Of a DNA stretch of 64,000 bases, positions 49,240 to 60,193 are shown piece after piece (within the stretch, counting starts at the first letter, position 1; the number at the start of each line of letters is the position of its first letter). Origin of the DNA: Selaginella tamariscina (lineage: Eukaryota; Streptophyta; Lycopodiopsida; Selaginellales; Selaginellaceae). The stretch covers positions 468,269-532,268 of the forward strand of contig PUQB01000034.1 in assembly GCA_003024785.1 (NCBI GenBank), read 5' to 3'. Made by a program: the position numbers and the translations under genes. The notes under the pieces were generated by a model that had not been told where the DNA came from, made no database searches, and worked only from the letters and a program-made list of their open reading frames with translations.

Positions 49240-50795
49240 TTTAAAGATCCTTGCAATAATAAAAGTATGCTTTAGGTTTTTGGTTCCTTTGTCCAACAAA
49301 GTGTGGGGTTTGCACTTCCACATCACTATTGGCTTCTATGTTGTCTGTGCTCATTGATGTCATTTCAATCTCTTCTCGCCACCTTGTTGTAGGCCAAAAA
49401 GGGTGTTGTAATTCTATACTTGTGACAGTAGGCCCTTCTAACTCTCGAACAACAGTCTCCCAATAGTCGACCACATGCTTATATAGTTCTGAGTAACTAG
49501 TTGCCTTATCACAATTCTTTGGCATCGATTTTTGAACCCATGCCACATATTTTTTGATGCCATCAATAATAACCTCTTGTTCCTTAAGCTGGGCACTCAA
49601 TGGAATAGGGTCTGGTTGTCCTTTTGCCATCCTCTCCACTTTTGAAGAGCATTAAGCCCTCTTTCGGTAACCACTCCTGCTCTGATGGCCGTAACTTGTA
49701 TTGCATAATAGGTATACCATTTCTTATGGAGAAAAAGAATTGTAACGGCACAAGGTGACCAATTAAAGAATCGCTCCCCTCTTTGATATACTTCTTGAGA
49801 AACTTTTTGAAGTCTAGCATCTTAGTCACAAGCAAAGCACAACTTTTTTTGGAGATGTAATTTTCAGAAAGATCCATCATATGCGATAATGGAGACCTTG
49901 CTGAAGAACGCATCAATATCTTCATGAGTGTGACCAACCATAAGGAAACTGAGCGTGATTATCTCAAACACCACCTTTGGCAACAAGCATTTACAAGTAT
50001 GCTAGTACATATTAAAAAAAAAAAGTAAGTATGAGCTTAAGAAACCCTTAACTAAAATGATTTACTTATTTTTGTTCTCACCTGCATAATTATCCATCTG
50101 TAAAAGCAAATGATGAGGAAACTTATTTGATGTTGAGACATGTACACTATTTGAGCTAGATCCCTCCACTGAACCAGAACTCTCAACAAGGCCATTTGTT
50201 TTTTGTGCAGGCTGCTGACAATGCCTCTCATATTCCCAAGTAGCCTCAAGTGTAAACGTGTTCATGAAAGCATTATGTAAAGGTTGAAGGTGTTGTTTCT
50301 TCACTTTGAGATCACCCATAGGACTTGTTTGTGAGTGGGCTCAAGGTTTTTGAAACACATGGCCAATGACCCAATATTGAAATTGGAGTCGCTAAACCAA
50401 TGTGGAAGTGAAAAGTGTCCATATGATTCACAACCGTGTCCATGTGTTAGCACACTTATCAATGAAACTGGAAGTTTCATGACATTTCCAAGGCACTTTG
50501 GTGTTGCAACGAGCTTTAGAATGTTGGGCTTGAATGATTCATTTGCCGTGGATCAAGCACACAGTATTCTGATGGGCGTGACACAAAAAGCATGCAGTGT
50601 GCATAGTACTGAGACTGACAAGTTTATTGTGCAATCATGTAAGCCTCTATCTTCTTTGAATGGCAGTGATCTCCAACAAGGTTTTTTGCACAAGCCTCTA
50701 TAGCCTTCAATGATGTACAAGTGTCACACTTGGAAAAGCTAGAGTGTTTTGCAATCTCCATATCCTTAAAATGAGTATTCCATATGTATGCACGT
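49240..50795 (-). pseudogene. Transposon protein gene fragment, copy A (DUF7869-like family)
   Basis: On the minus strand it encodes VGHTHEDIDAFF-like, LIGHLVPLQFFFSIRNGIPI, MQYKLRPSEQEWLPKEGLML, HPFWPTTRWREE and related text, in several frames. It is about 88-90 percent identical by eye to the plus-strand copy at 62648-64000. The V-G-H-T-H-E-D-I-D motif and following basic tail resemble the C-terminal part of transposon-borne DUF7869-type proteins, which look like DDE-type transposases (family assignment is tentative). This copy lacks the N-terminal half and begins abruptly near 50795 at the CATATGGAATACTC point of copy B. It carries several stops and shifts, so it is a dead fragment. Confidence 0.65.
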
Positions 50796-51075
50796 TGTAA
50801 CTAAAGTGGGCATGATACGTGAAAATGAGAATATAAAATAAATTACTAATTAATACTTAAGTTTTAATTATTAATTAATCATTAATTTAATATGTAATTA
50901 AGCCTTAAATATTAATTAATTAATAAATTAATCCTTAATAACCTTACTTAGTAAGGAATATTCCTAAAATATTTTAGAATATTCATATTATTTTAAAAAT
51001 AGTTTACAATAATTAAGAAATACTATCAAACATAATTACAAATGAAATCATTTTCTTATCAACATGTTAATTTTT

Positions 51076-52265
51076 TTATAAATACTTTCTTCCTATCATA
51101 CAAAGAAATCTTCTCATTTTGTCTAAATCATCACTCTCCGGATTAATCGAATCATTTTGGTCAATATCTTGATGTTGTTGCCACCACCTAACACTTTCAC
51201 GAATGCAATTAGGAGTTGCCATCCTTGTTAATACATAAGATGTGATAAGAGAAGGTCTGCATAAAGGCTCATCTAAAAATTGACGTTCCTTAAGAATAAT
51301 ATTATAAAGCACCTGGTTGCTATCCTTCATTTTATAAAATTCAAAATCACGAGAAAGAAAAGCTTTAGGAAATGTTTGATACGGTGGATACTGCTCACAA
51401 AAGTTTTCGAGATTCTTCTTTCTGAGGCACGTATCCAAGTAGTTCACTAGCTCATCCATGATATCAGTATCAGAATATGGATCAAAAGTGATTGGATGAA
51501 TACAAGCAATGTTTTGGTTGAGCATAGCCTTCTGAGGAAAGCCGTCTACCATTAACATCTGTGCGTTCTTCATTATCCTTAAGCGACTGATCTCCCCATA
51601 AGTCCCAATTATTCTTTCATTCTTGAAGAAGTATGGCTTGCTTTCTTTCTTTATATTGTAAAATTCGAGAGGTTTATAACATATTTGTTGGTCAAAAATC
51701 CAATCTTTACGAATCACCTCTTCTGCAACATTACAATGTTTCTTAAGCAAATTCAACAGCGGTGTTAAGTTGTGAATTTGCATGCATGACCAAATCCCCA
51801 CAAGTGCACCCATCTCCTTAAGCTTTTGAAAGAGACGATCCAACCCTGAACAAAAAATAATATCATATTAAAATTTACCATGACAAGGAATGAAATCTCC
51901 TTGTTTGATTTCTTTTTTCCTATCCTCGGGCCTTTATCGATGAAGCAAAACACCATTGACATCCAACAACACAATATGGCCATGAGTAACATGGGATAGC
52001 GTTGCCTCTTGAATACTTGCAAATCACTTGTTTGCTCCCTTTCACATTTATCTGTTGATACTATCTCATTGCCTATCCCTTTATCATTTAATTGTACATC
52101 ATCCTTACAAGATTCAGATATTGCAGGCGCTAAAGAAATTGATTTCGGAACTGAAGCCAATAAAAATGATGATGAAAAAATTGAAGTGGTTCCCATGGTA
52201 ACGATGTTTTGAGCTGCATTATTATCCATTTCCTGCATGAACTCTGTCATTCTGACATGTGGCAC
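51076..52265 (-). pseudogene. Unrecognised protein gene downstream of the ParB-methylase gene
   Basis: Two exons are likely: 52265-51879 and 51845-51076, with a 33-bp GT-AG gap between them. The first starts MPHVRMTEFMQEMDNNAAQN. The second gives LDRLFQKLKEMGALVGIWSC, HCNVAEEVIRKDWIFDQQIC, YKPLEFYNIKKESKPYFFKN, MLMVDGFPQKAMLNQNIACI, DTDIMDELVNYLDTCLRKKN and ends DDLDKMRRFLCMIGRKYL. The 255-residue second part is uninterrupted, but the join does not keep frame. I know no family for it. It is read in the same direction as the methylase-like gene 255 bp upstream and may be its partner in the same element. Confidence 0.5.
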
Positions 52266-52519
52266 AAGAAATTTTCGCCAAACCCCTCTCTTACCTCATG
52301 GCAATGCTAAAAATCCATGTTCTCAACTGTTTCATTACATCTGCAAAATGATAGTTAACTGACCTTAAAATTATCAAGGTATATTATTTACCTTGTTAAT
52401 GTGTGACCCATGTTTGAACTAAAAGCTTCATTAATCCTTGAGAATTTATTTTCTGTACAAATATAAACGAAATATACAAAAATGCCTTATGTTACACTCA
52501 TTTACAACTATTCGTCATT

Positions 52520-55519
52520 CTAAGAACTCATTAACAATTCTTCTTCGCTATTACCTTTTGAGTGAGGCGAAAAAGGTCTAGGCCGCTTGTGAGATGGTTC
52601 AAGATCTTTCGTATCTTCTGTTGATGTTTCCATGGGTAATGGAGTGTGTGAATGTTCTGTACTCCTCGAGATAACTTCCGGTCTAATATCTGATTGAAGT
52701 TCGTCCTCAGACTCCGACATTGAACCAGATTCGTCTTCAGAACTATCGCACTTATCGGGAGGGAACTTTCTCAAATACTCCTGTATGGGTTTGTTGGGGT
52801 AGTCAGTTGAGAACCTCTCTATCCACTTGTTCAGGTCCTCAACCATGGTCTTATCCGTTTCAACGGCCAATACACATGTATCCCGAAGGTAACACTCCTT
52901 CAAGACGGACCCCCTAGTGCAGTAGTCAAAAACCCATGCATCACTATGAAGACCCCTGATCAAGTTAACGATGCTCTGTGCCACTTGACTTGTAATGTTT
53001 GGATAATGTACATTGCTGAATATGTCACTCTCAGCTATCGGTGTATCGGATGGAGGTTCAGGGCTGTTGGAGTGCAAACAGATGCCTGTCCAGTCATTTG
53101 GAAGTTTGAAACTGTTTGGCACATTCCTAACAACCAAGTGAACAACCGAATTAATGCACTTCGGATCAGCATCATTCATATAAAATCCTGTCCAATGATG
53201 TTTATTCCTCTTGGCAAAGGCGAAGGCAAAGGTATTGGTGACATGAGCAAGAATCAAGAAATAAATACCTGAAAACGTAGATATCAGTCAAGAGTGCAAG
53301 TATGAATTCAATAATAAATTTTTTGACACTCGCCGATCCATCACAAACAATTGAAACGGTTTCCTACAAGCAGTGATGGTACCCCATAAAGTCTCCGAAT
53401 CCAACAACAAACATCTGTAGGGCTTGTCGTGATTCGTAGCATCCTCCTTTATAAGGTTCAATTCGGTTCTCCGCTGCTGAAGGACTGCCATAAGAGAAGG
53501 CGTCATCGCAATGTTCTCCTTCTTGGCGTTGGCGTGCAATAGATTCTTGCCCAGATCTTCCAATTGATTCACCCATTCAACAAAGCATATCATCGTTTGT
53601 CACATGCAAATATTTCCTGACCTCTTCATATGTTGAAGTTGAGGTCCAACCCAGTTTGTGGCAGTGTATTCCCAACCACTCCTTGAAGTGCCTGACCATC
53701 TTCAACTCCATTGCCTTGAGATGAAAAGGAGAGGTGGGGCTGCTGTTGTTAATCTGTAATTTGCCATCAATCACCAAATCAGTCAAGACTTCCATCTCCT
53801 CCATCGTTGTTCCATTTAAAGGCTTTAACCATGTGAGCTTGAAATCGTTGTCTACATCCTTTATAGATTGAACAGACTTAGCCTTCAGCATCTTACTAGG
53901 TTTCTTTGTAGATTTTTCTAAGGGCTCCTCTTCACTTGTCTGCTTCTTCTTCAGTGTTCCTTTTGCAAAGGATTCCATAATCCTCAACCATTTGGCAAAG
54001 ATCCTATCCTCGGGACAATAAATCAACATCATCAAAAAGGATGTTTCCTTCCTGCCAACCTAGGCAAAATCAATTGCTACAATTTCTTCAACTCTCTGGA
54101 AAAAAAAAGACAGATTAATATACCGGCGAGATAAATCCCGCCCAAATAATTTGCTTACCCGGTAGTCCGCAGATTGTGTATTCCCTGCGGTAGCTCTTTG
54201 TGGTTGCTAAAGAGATTCCCACACGGCTCGCATGTGTTTAAACTTCTCCCATATTTTGTTATTGTAGTGGTTGGTGTCTGCAGCGTCCCATTCCGTCGAT
54301 AACTTATGGTATTACTCGATTGTGAGATTCAGCTTCGCTAAAAATGCTGATCTTTTCGTTAGCTTCTCACGGGCATTCTCGAAAAGTTTTGTTGCCATCG
54401 TTCCTTTATTGTGTTCGTCAAGAAGTCGTTGGGCTGCCGTTATTGTGTGCTGGCCACTAATGATGTAGTACTTGATTGATTTTCTATTCTTCGTCTGAAT
54501 CTTCCTCATTTGTTCCGGTGTTGTGATCCACACTTTGTTAGCGCCTTTGTTTCTCTCGTAGTATGGGCACAAAATAACATTATGTGGAATGGTGTAAAAA
54601 TTGTTGTCCTTCATCTTCTCCATGAGCTTAACTACACGTTCTTGGTTGAGTGGCCTGTAATTGAAGTTTGGGTTGACGCTGCAATACTTAACCCTACACT
54701 AGGATTTTCTTCTACGATTCGAATCAGCATGTGTGATCCCCGATTGATGCTGTTCTAATGTTCTCGGCACACTCTTCTAGCTCCCGAAATTTTCTAAGCA
54801 AATTGAACGTGATCTGTTGAGACCAAGCCACCCTCTTAATCTCCCTTATGATGTTGCTGTGTTCTTCTTCAATGTGAAGAGGGACAATTGCTCCACTTGT
54901 GGATTTTTTGTATTGTGAAGCAATCTCTGCTAAGAATACACCTACTCGATGAGTCTGAAGATCTTCGAAGTAGACATCTAGTTGGATCCCCTCCATAGAT
55001 GAGCTTTCGTTGAGTTGAAGAAGAACTCCATGGTCAACATCATTAGTGAACACGTGAACGTCATTATCCACAAGTCGACAAGACCACCCGAAATTAATGT
55101 TGTAACTGGCGACCTCTGGATCCAAGAACGTGACATTGGATAGAACAAGGCATATGTGTCGAGCATCGTTCAATCTGGGTTCACAGCATGCTTTCGGATG
55201 CTTGACTAGCACACCCACTTTCCATTATTTTGCTTGGCCATGCGATGTGACAGAGGTTAGTTGACAACAACCATGGTTGTTCCAATGCGCTTCCCGTTTA
55301 GTTTGAAATATGGCCAAGTTGATTCTAGAATCCCCCTGCCCATCTCTTCTCCTGCTCTCGTTTTCAATGTTACTTCAATTCCACATCTGAATACAAAAAT
55401 GATTAGTTCTTCAAGCACATATCCGAGTATAACAAATTTTATTTTAATTCTTACCCAAAATTTGACGACGACTCCATACTAATGACTCGATCTCCTTGTT
55501 TAATTAAATCGTCCTTCTG
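52520..55519 (-). pseudogene. ParB-like plus N4/N6 DNA-methylase-like gene, degraded
   Basis: Minus-strand exons in order: KDDLIKQGDRVISMESSSNF and GRGILESTWPYFKLNGKRIG (about 55519-55262); LSNVTFLDPEVASYNINFGW (55218-54724); a ParB/sulfiredoxin-like domain with FNYRPLNQERVVKLMEKM, IPHNVILCPYYER and KYYIISGQHTITAAQRLLDE (54680-54312); a lysine-rich linker (54035-53577); KPYRCLLLDSETLWGTITAC and KPFQLFVMD at the expected DPPY site (53593-53288); then NITSQVAQSIVNLIRGLHSD, AWVFDYCTRGSVLKECYLRD and TCVLAVETDK, the motif I block (53257-52520), and an acidic tail. ParB-like domains read DNA or cut it; the methylase fold modifies adenine or cytosine amino groups. In-frame stops near 54300, 54220 and 54061 and a shift near 53580 suggest a dead copy. 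The core matches the gene at 1-1313 in layout. Confidence 0.6.
54123..54143. repeat. Degenerate GGCGGGATTAATCCCGCC palindrome inside an intron
   Basis: The plus strand reads GGCGAGATAAATCCCGCC, the same palindrome that forms the two arrays at 55812 and 60194. It lies in the intron whose donor is at about 54160 and acceptor at about 54097 of the ParB-methylase gene. Confidence 0.7.
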
Positions 55520-55622
55520 CAAAATAATACACTATGAATACAAATCATATAAAAATGCACACACACTTGTATAAACCCGAATATACAAAAATAATACACA
55601 GAGAGAAGTGGACGGAATTAAC

Positions 55623-55694
55623 TGTCCAAAGCTCACATTTGTGCTAGTGCAAAAGAAAGATCATTAGAACCACCACAAATGTGAGCTCTGGACA
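55623..55694. repeat. 21-bp inverted repeat with 30-bp loop
   Basis: Arms 55623-55643 (TGTCCAAAGCTCACATTTGT...) and 55674-55694 match at 20 of 21 positions. It could be a small hairpin RNA, a minimal foldback element or the end of a mobile element. It lies just upstream of the ParB-methylase gene start. Confidence 0.8.
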
Positions 55695-55811
55695 ATTTTA
55701 CATAGATTCCTAGCTTTTACTCGAAATATTATGATAAGATTGATAAAAATAAATAAAATGAGATATGCAACTTATATATACTAATACACATATATATTCA
55801 CATGGAAAGTG

Positions 55812-56716
55812 CGGCGAGATTAATCTCACCATCCCTTCAATGCCTCCTGAAAGAGTAGGCGGGGAGGCCCTAAACAGGTGTGCGGGATTAATCCTACCAC
55901 CCTTCTCGATCTCAGAGAGAACTTGGCAGAATTTATTTGGCACACCCCTTCAGGGGCTCTAGAAAGGCGGCGGGATTAATCTCGCCCACCATGTAAGGGA
56001 TGGTGAAATAATCTCGCCACTCTTCTCAGTCCCTCCATTGGTATGTTGTAAACCTTCTACGTCTCAGACAGAAACGTTTGGGATTGGTCCGACTCATCAA
56101 TGAAGGAAAAAGTGAAGGGTGCGGGATTCATCCCTCCAACAGGCATTGAAGGTTTGGCGGGATTAATCCTGCCGCCCAGGCCCTTCACTCGGGCCCTAGG
56201 CGGCGGGATTAATCCCACCGGACGCCAATGCCCTGTGCGAAATCCGGCGGGATTAATCCCGCCGCTTAGGCCCTTCAGGCAGGCCTTTAGCAACGGGATA
56301 AATCCCACCCGATTCCATGCAGGGCATGCGTACGTGGTGGGATTAATCCTGCCACCTAGGTTTAGCACGCAGCCATGGGCGGCGGGATTAATCCCATCGG
56401 ACGCCCATGCCCTACGCGGAATCCGGCGGAATTAATCCCGTCGCCTAGACCCTTCGGACATGCCATTGGCGGTGGGATAAATCCCGCCAAATTCTATGTA
56501 GGGCATGTGTAGGCAACGGGATTAATCCCGCCGCCTAGGCCTAGCACGCAGGCCATGGCCGGCGGGATTAATCCCGCTGCTCATGAGGCTAACCGAATAA
56601 CTTGCCTAAAATGGTGACGGGATTAATCCCGTTGTCGAGGGTCTAACCATATAGCAGCGGGATTAATCCCGCCACTACACACGTCTCACCATATAGCGGC
56701 AGGATTAATCTTGCCA
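55812..56716. repeat. Palindrome array 1 (GGCGGGATTAATCCCGCC)
   Basis: About 16 clear and a few degenerate copies of an 18-bp palindrome, spaced about 45-50 bp. The centre GGATTAATCC is nearly constant; the outer GGCG/CGCC arms vary. Spacers include repeated parts such as CCTAGGCCTAGCACGCAGG and GACGCCAATGCCCTGTGCG. The last two units form a tandem copy with CACCATATAGC. Open frames read through the array on both strands (GLIPP, GGINP), but only because the repeat lacks stops. Confidence 0.92.
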
Positions 56717-57212
56717 CTACACACATATATATATCTATATGTATATGTGTGTATAGAAGAGTGCGTGTGTGTGCCAGAGATAGACAAATCAGATAAAATT
56801 ATACTGATACACACACACATATGTATATGTATATGTATATCGTATGTGTGTGCTAAATAAATTAAATTATACAGATACACACACACACACATATATATGT
56901 ATATGTATATGTATATTTATGTATATGTATATGTATATACAGGAGTGTGCGTGTGTGTGCGAGAGATAGATAAATAAATAAAATCATATAGATATTGGTA
57001 CACATAATATATGTATTTATATATGTACATAGGTATATATATATATGTGTATATGTATATCGTGTGTATGCGTGTGTGAAACAAATAAATCATACAGATA
57101 AACAAACACACACACACACATATATATATACAGGAGTGTGCGTGTGTGTGCGAGAGATACAATTAACAAATCAATAAAATTATACAGATACACACACACA
57201 CACATATATATA

Positions 57213-57251
<39 letters not shown>

Positions 57252-57346
57252 AGGAGTGTGCGTGTGTGTGCAAGAGATAGATAAATAAATAGAATTATAC
57301 AGATACTAGTACACATAATATACGTATGTATATTATATGTATATAG

Positions 57347-57380
<34 letters not shown>

Positions 57381-57539
57381 ATATATGTATATCGTGAGTA
57401 TGCGTGTGTGAGCGAAACAAATAAAATCGTACAGATAAACAAGAGTGTGCGTGCGTGTGCAAGAGATAAAATTAATAAATTAATAAAATTATACAGATAC
57501 ACAAACACAAACACACACAGATATATATATATTATATAT

Positions 57540-57571
<32 letters not shown>

Positions 57572-58720
57572 ATCTGTGTGTGTATATGTATACGAGTGTG
57601 CGTGTGTGTGCGAGAGATAGAGATCTAAATTATATTATTAAGATACACACACATATAAATATATATATGAATAAAAAAAATAAATAAACTCAGGAGTGTG
57701 AGTGAGAGAGAGAAAGAGATCTCACCTGTGTGTGAGAGAGAGATATATTAACCCTAATCGAATATTCCTTTTAAGAATATATTTAAACCCTAAAAAGAAT
57801 AAACTATAAATTCGCCCTAAACAAATATTCTTTCATTATATTATCAGTGTGTACGTGTGCGTGGGTGTATCACATACACCCCAAGAATAAAAATCATACA
57901 GGAGTTTAACATGTGTGTGTCCATGAAAGTGTTAAAGTTTCACGTGCAGCGATACATATATATACACATAGACATACATACATATTAATACATATTAATA
58001 TTAGAGAGACAGAGTATATATTATGGATCATGCATGGTGTGTATGTATGAGAGAAGAGAGACAATACATATTATGGATCATGCATTGTGTGTATGTATGA
58101 CAGAAGAGAGAGAGTGTTAACAAATTAAATTCATACACATTGCATATATTAGTACACACCTATACATACACACGTGTATACACATAGACATACATACATA
58201 TTACATGTGTAAATTCAATGTGTTACATAGGGTTTAGGGTTATGATGGATCATGCATGGTGTGTATGTATGAGAGGAGTGAGTGTTAAAAAATTAATTTT
58301 GTACGCATTGCATATATTAGTACACATATATATATATACACATATTATACACAAATATACATTATACATATTACATAATATTGTAACATCAGTACATATT
58401 ATGGATCATGCATGGTGTATATATATGAGAGAAGAGATAGGCTACATATTATGGATCATGGTCATGCATGGTGTGTATGTATGAGAGAAGGGATTATGCA
58501 TGGTGACACTGTGTATGTATGAGAGAAGAGAGAGAGTGTTAACAAATGAAAATCGTACACATTGCATATATTAGTACATATATACATACACACGTGTATA
58601 CACATAGATATACATATATATTACATGTGTAAATTCAATGTGTTACATACACACATACTGAGTACATATAAATCATACATGCGTTGAACATGATGTTTTT
58701 CAATAAAGAAGCAACATATA
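56717..58720. repeat. TG/TA/CA microsatellite block with higher-order units
   Basis: Two kilobases of mixed TATATA, TGTGTG and ACACAC tracts. Two longer units recur. One, around GGAGTGTGCGTGTGTGTGCG followed by AGAGATAGATAAATAAATAA, occurs near 56757, 56941, 57132, 57253, 57445 and 57595. The other, TATTATGGATCATGCATGGT plus TGTATGTATGAGAGAAGAG, occurs near 58019, 58069, 58240, 58398, 58446 and 58495; around it a unit of about 150 bp ending ATTCAATGTGTTACATA is present at least twice (58073-58230, 58510-58650). A two-unit TTTAGGG match lies near 58230. Confidence 0.9.
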
Positions 58721-58849
58721 AATTCTCAAGTTTAGTTTAGGGCAATGTGCATGTGTGTGCATATGTGTCTCTGTAAGTGCTTCTAATGCATGTGCACGTG
58801 TATATATAAATTTATGATTGTGTTTATATATGTGTACAAAACAAATATC

Positions 58850-59690
58850 GAATAATTAAGAAAATAATATTAATAAACACACTATGAACATATTTTAAAT
58901 CATACATAATAATATATGATTTTATCTAATATATAGCCATATATAGTTTTAATAATATATATTAATTTAATATTGATAATAAGGTTTAACATTAGAATAT
59001 TCTTGAAATAATAAGAAATTAATTGAGAAAATCCCATTAATATATACAAATGTAGATCAAGTACTGAAATAATTAACTAAATTAATTATGATAATCATGT
59101 TTAATATTGAAATATTCTTGGAATAATAAGAAAATAATAAAGAATATCGCATTAATATAAAGAAGATTAATTACTCAAGTAATTAAGAAAATGATATTAA
59201 TATACACACTATGAACATATTTTAAATTATACATAATAATACATCATTTTATCTAATATATAGTCATATATAGTTTTAATAATATATATTAATTTAATAT
59301 TGATAATAAGGTTTAACATAGGAATATTCTTGAAATAATAACAAATTAATTGAGAAAATCCCATTAATATATACAAATGTAGAATAATTACTGAGATAAT
59401 TAAGAATAAGACTAATTTAATTATGATAATCAGGTTTAATATTGAAATATTCTTCGAATATTAAGAAAATAATAAAGAATATCTCATTAATAGTAGGAAA
59501 TGAAAATTAATTACTTGAGTAATTAAGAAAATAATAATAATAAACAGACTATGAATATATTTTAAATGATACATAATAATATATCAATTTATTTATTGTA
59601 TTAGTGTATATATATATATAATATAAACTTAATAATATATACTTGAATATTAAGAATGTAGAATAATTACAAAAATTTTGTAATATTAAA
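58850..59690. repeat. AT-rich tandem repeat, period about 330 bp
   Basis: About 2.3 copies of a unit that begins TAATTAAGAAAATAATATTA and contains ACACTATGAACATATTTTAA, TTTATCTAATATATAG and GAATATTCTTGAAATAATAA. Copies start near 58853, 59181 and 59520 (steps of 328 and 339 bp). Non-coding. Confidence 0.85.
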
Positions 59691-60193
59691 CAGCTTGAAT
59701 CACTTGAATGACATTAAATGTAATTTTAAAACACTTATTGGAATTAAAGAGTATATATGTCAGACTATCGATTATTTGTTTCAACTCATCTTAAATTTTC
59801 TTTTTTGTTATTTTCAAAAATTTCGAATTTTTAACATAAGTATTGTCGGTCTGACATGTAAATTTGAAAATGCATTTAATTTCCCACTTAAATTCAAATC
59901 TGGTTCTTTCTCCGGTAAGGGTTTTTTTATTTCTTTATTTTTCACTCTTCAGATTTTCTTTTTTCTTCTTAATGATTAGCTCAGGAGCGATATTAAATTG
60001 GGTGCGCTATTGTTTATAGGAAAACACGGCGTCTTTAATGCTGTTTACAAGTAAGTATTATAAACAAATTTAAATATATTTATAAAGATTCACTCTCTTA
60101 CATTCTCTCTTAAACTTTAGAATTTAGGGATTTAGGAATATATTAGGATTACAATATATTCTGTTAAGGATTTATCCCGTTTAAGTTAGCCGG
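59691..60193. other. AT-rich spacer before array 2
   Basis: No reliable gene. One AT-driven open frame (59695-59979) is hydrophobic low-complexity text. A poly-T stretch lies near 59925-59970. Confidence 0.45.

Noticed and set aside
58225-58242. Interstitial telomere
   Set aside because: Only about two TTTAGGG units inside a microsatellite block; chance is likely.
56686-58484. Small proteins in the TG/TA block
   Set aside because: The text is low-complexity Cys/Val/Tyr/Ile repeats produced by dinucleotide runs.
59695-59979. Hydrophobic protein of 94 residues
   Set aside because: AT-driven composition in a repeat-rich stretch, with no conserved motif or neighbours.
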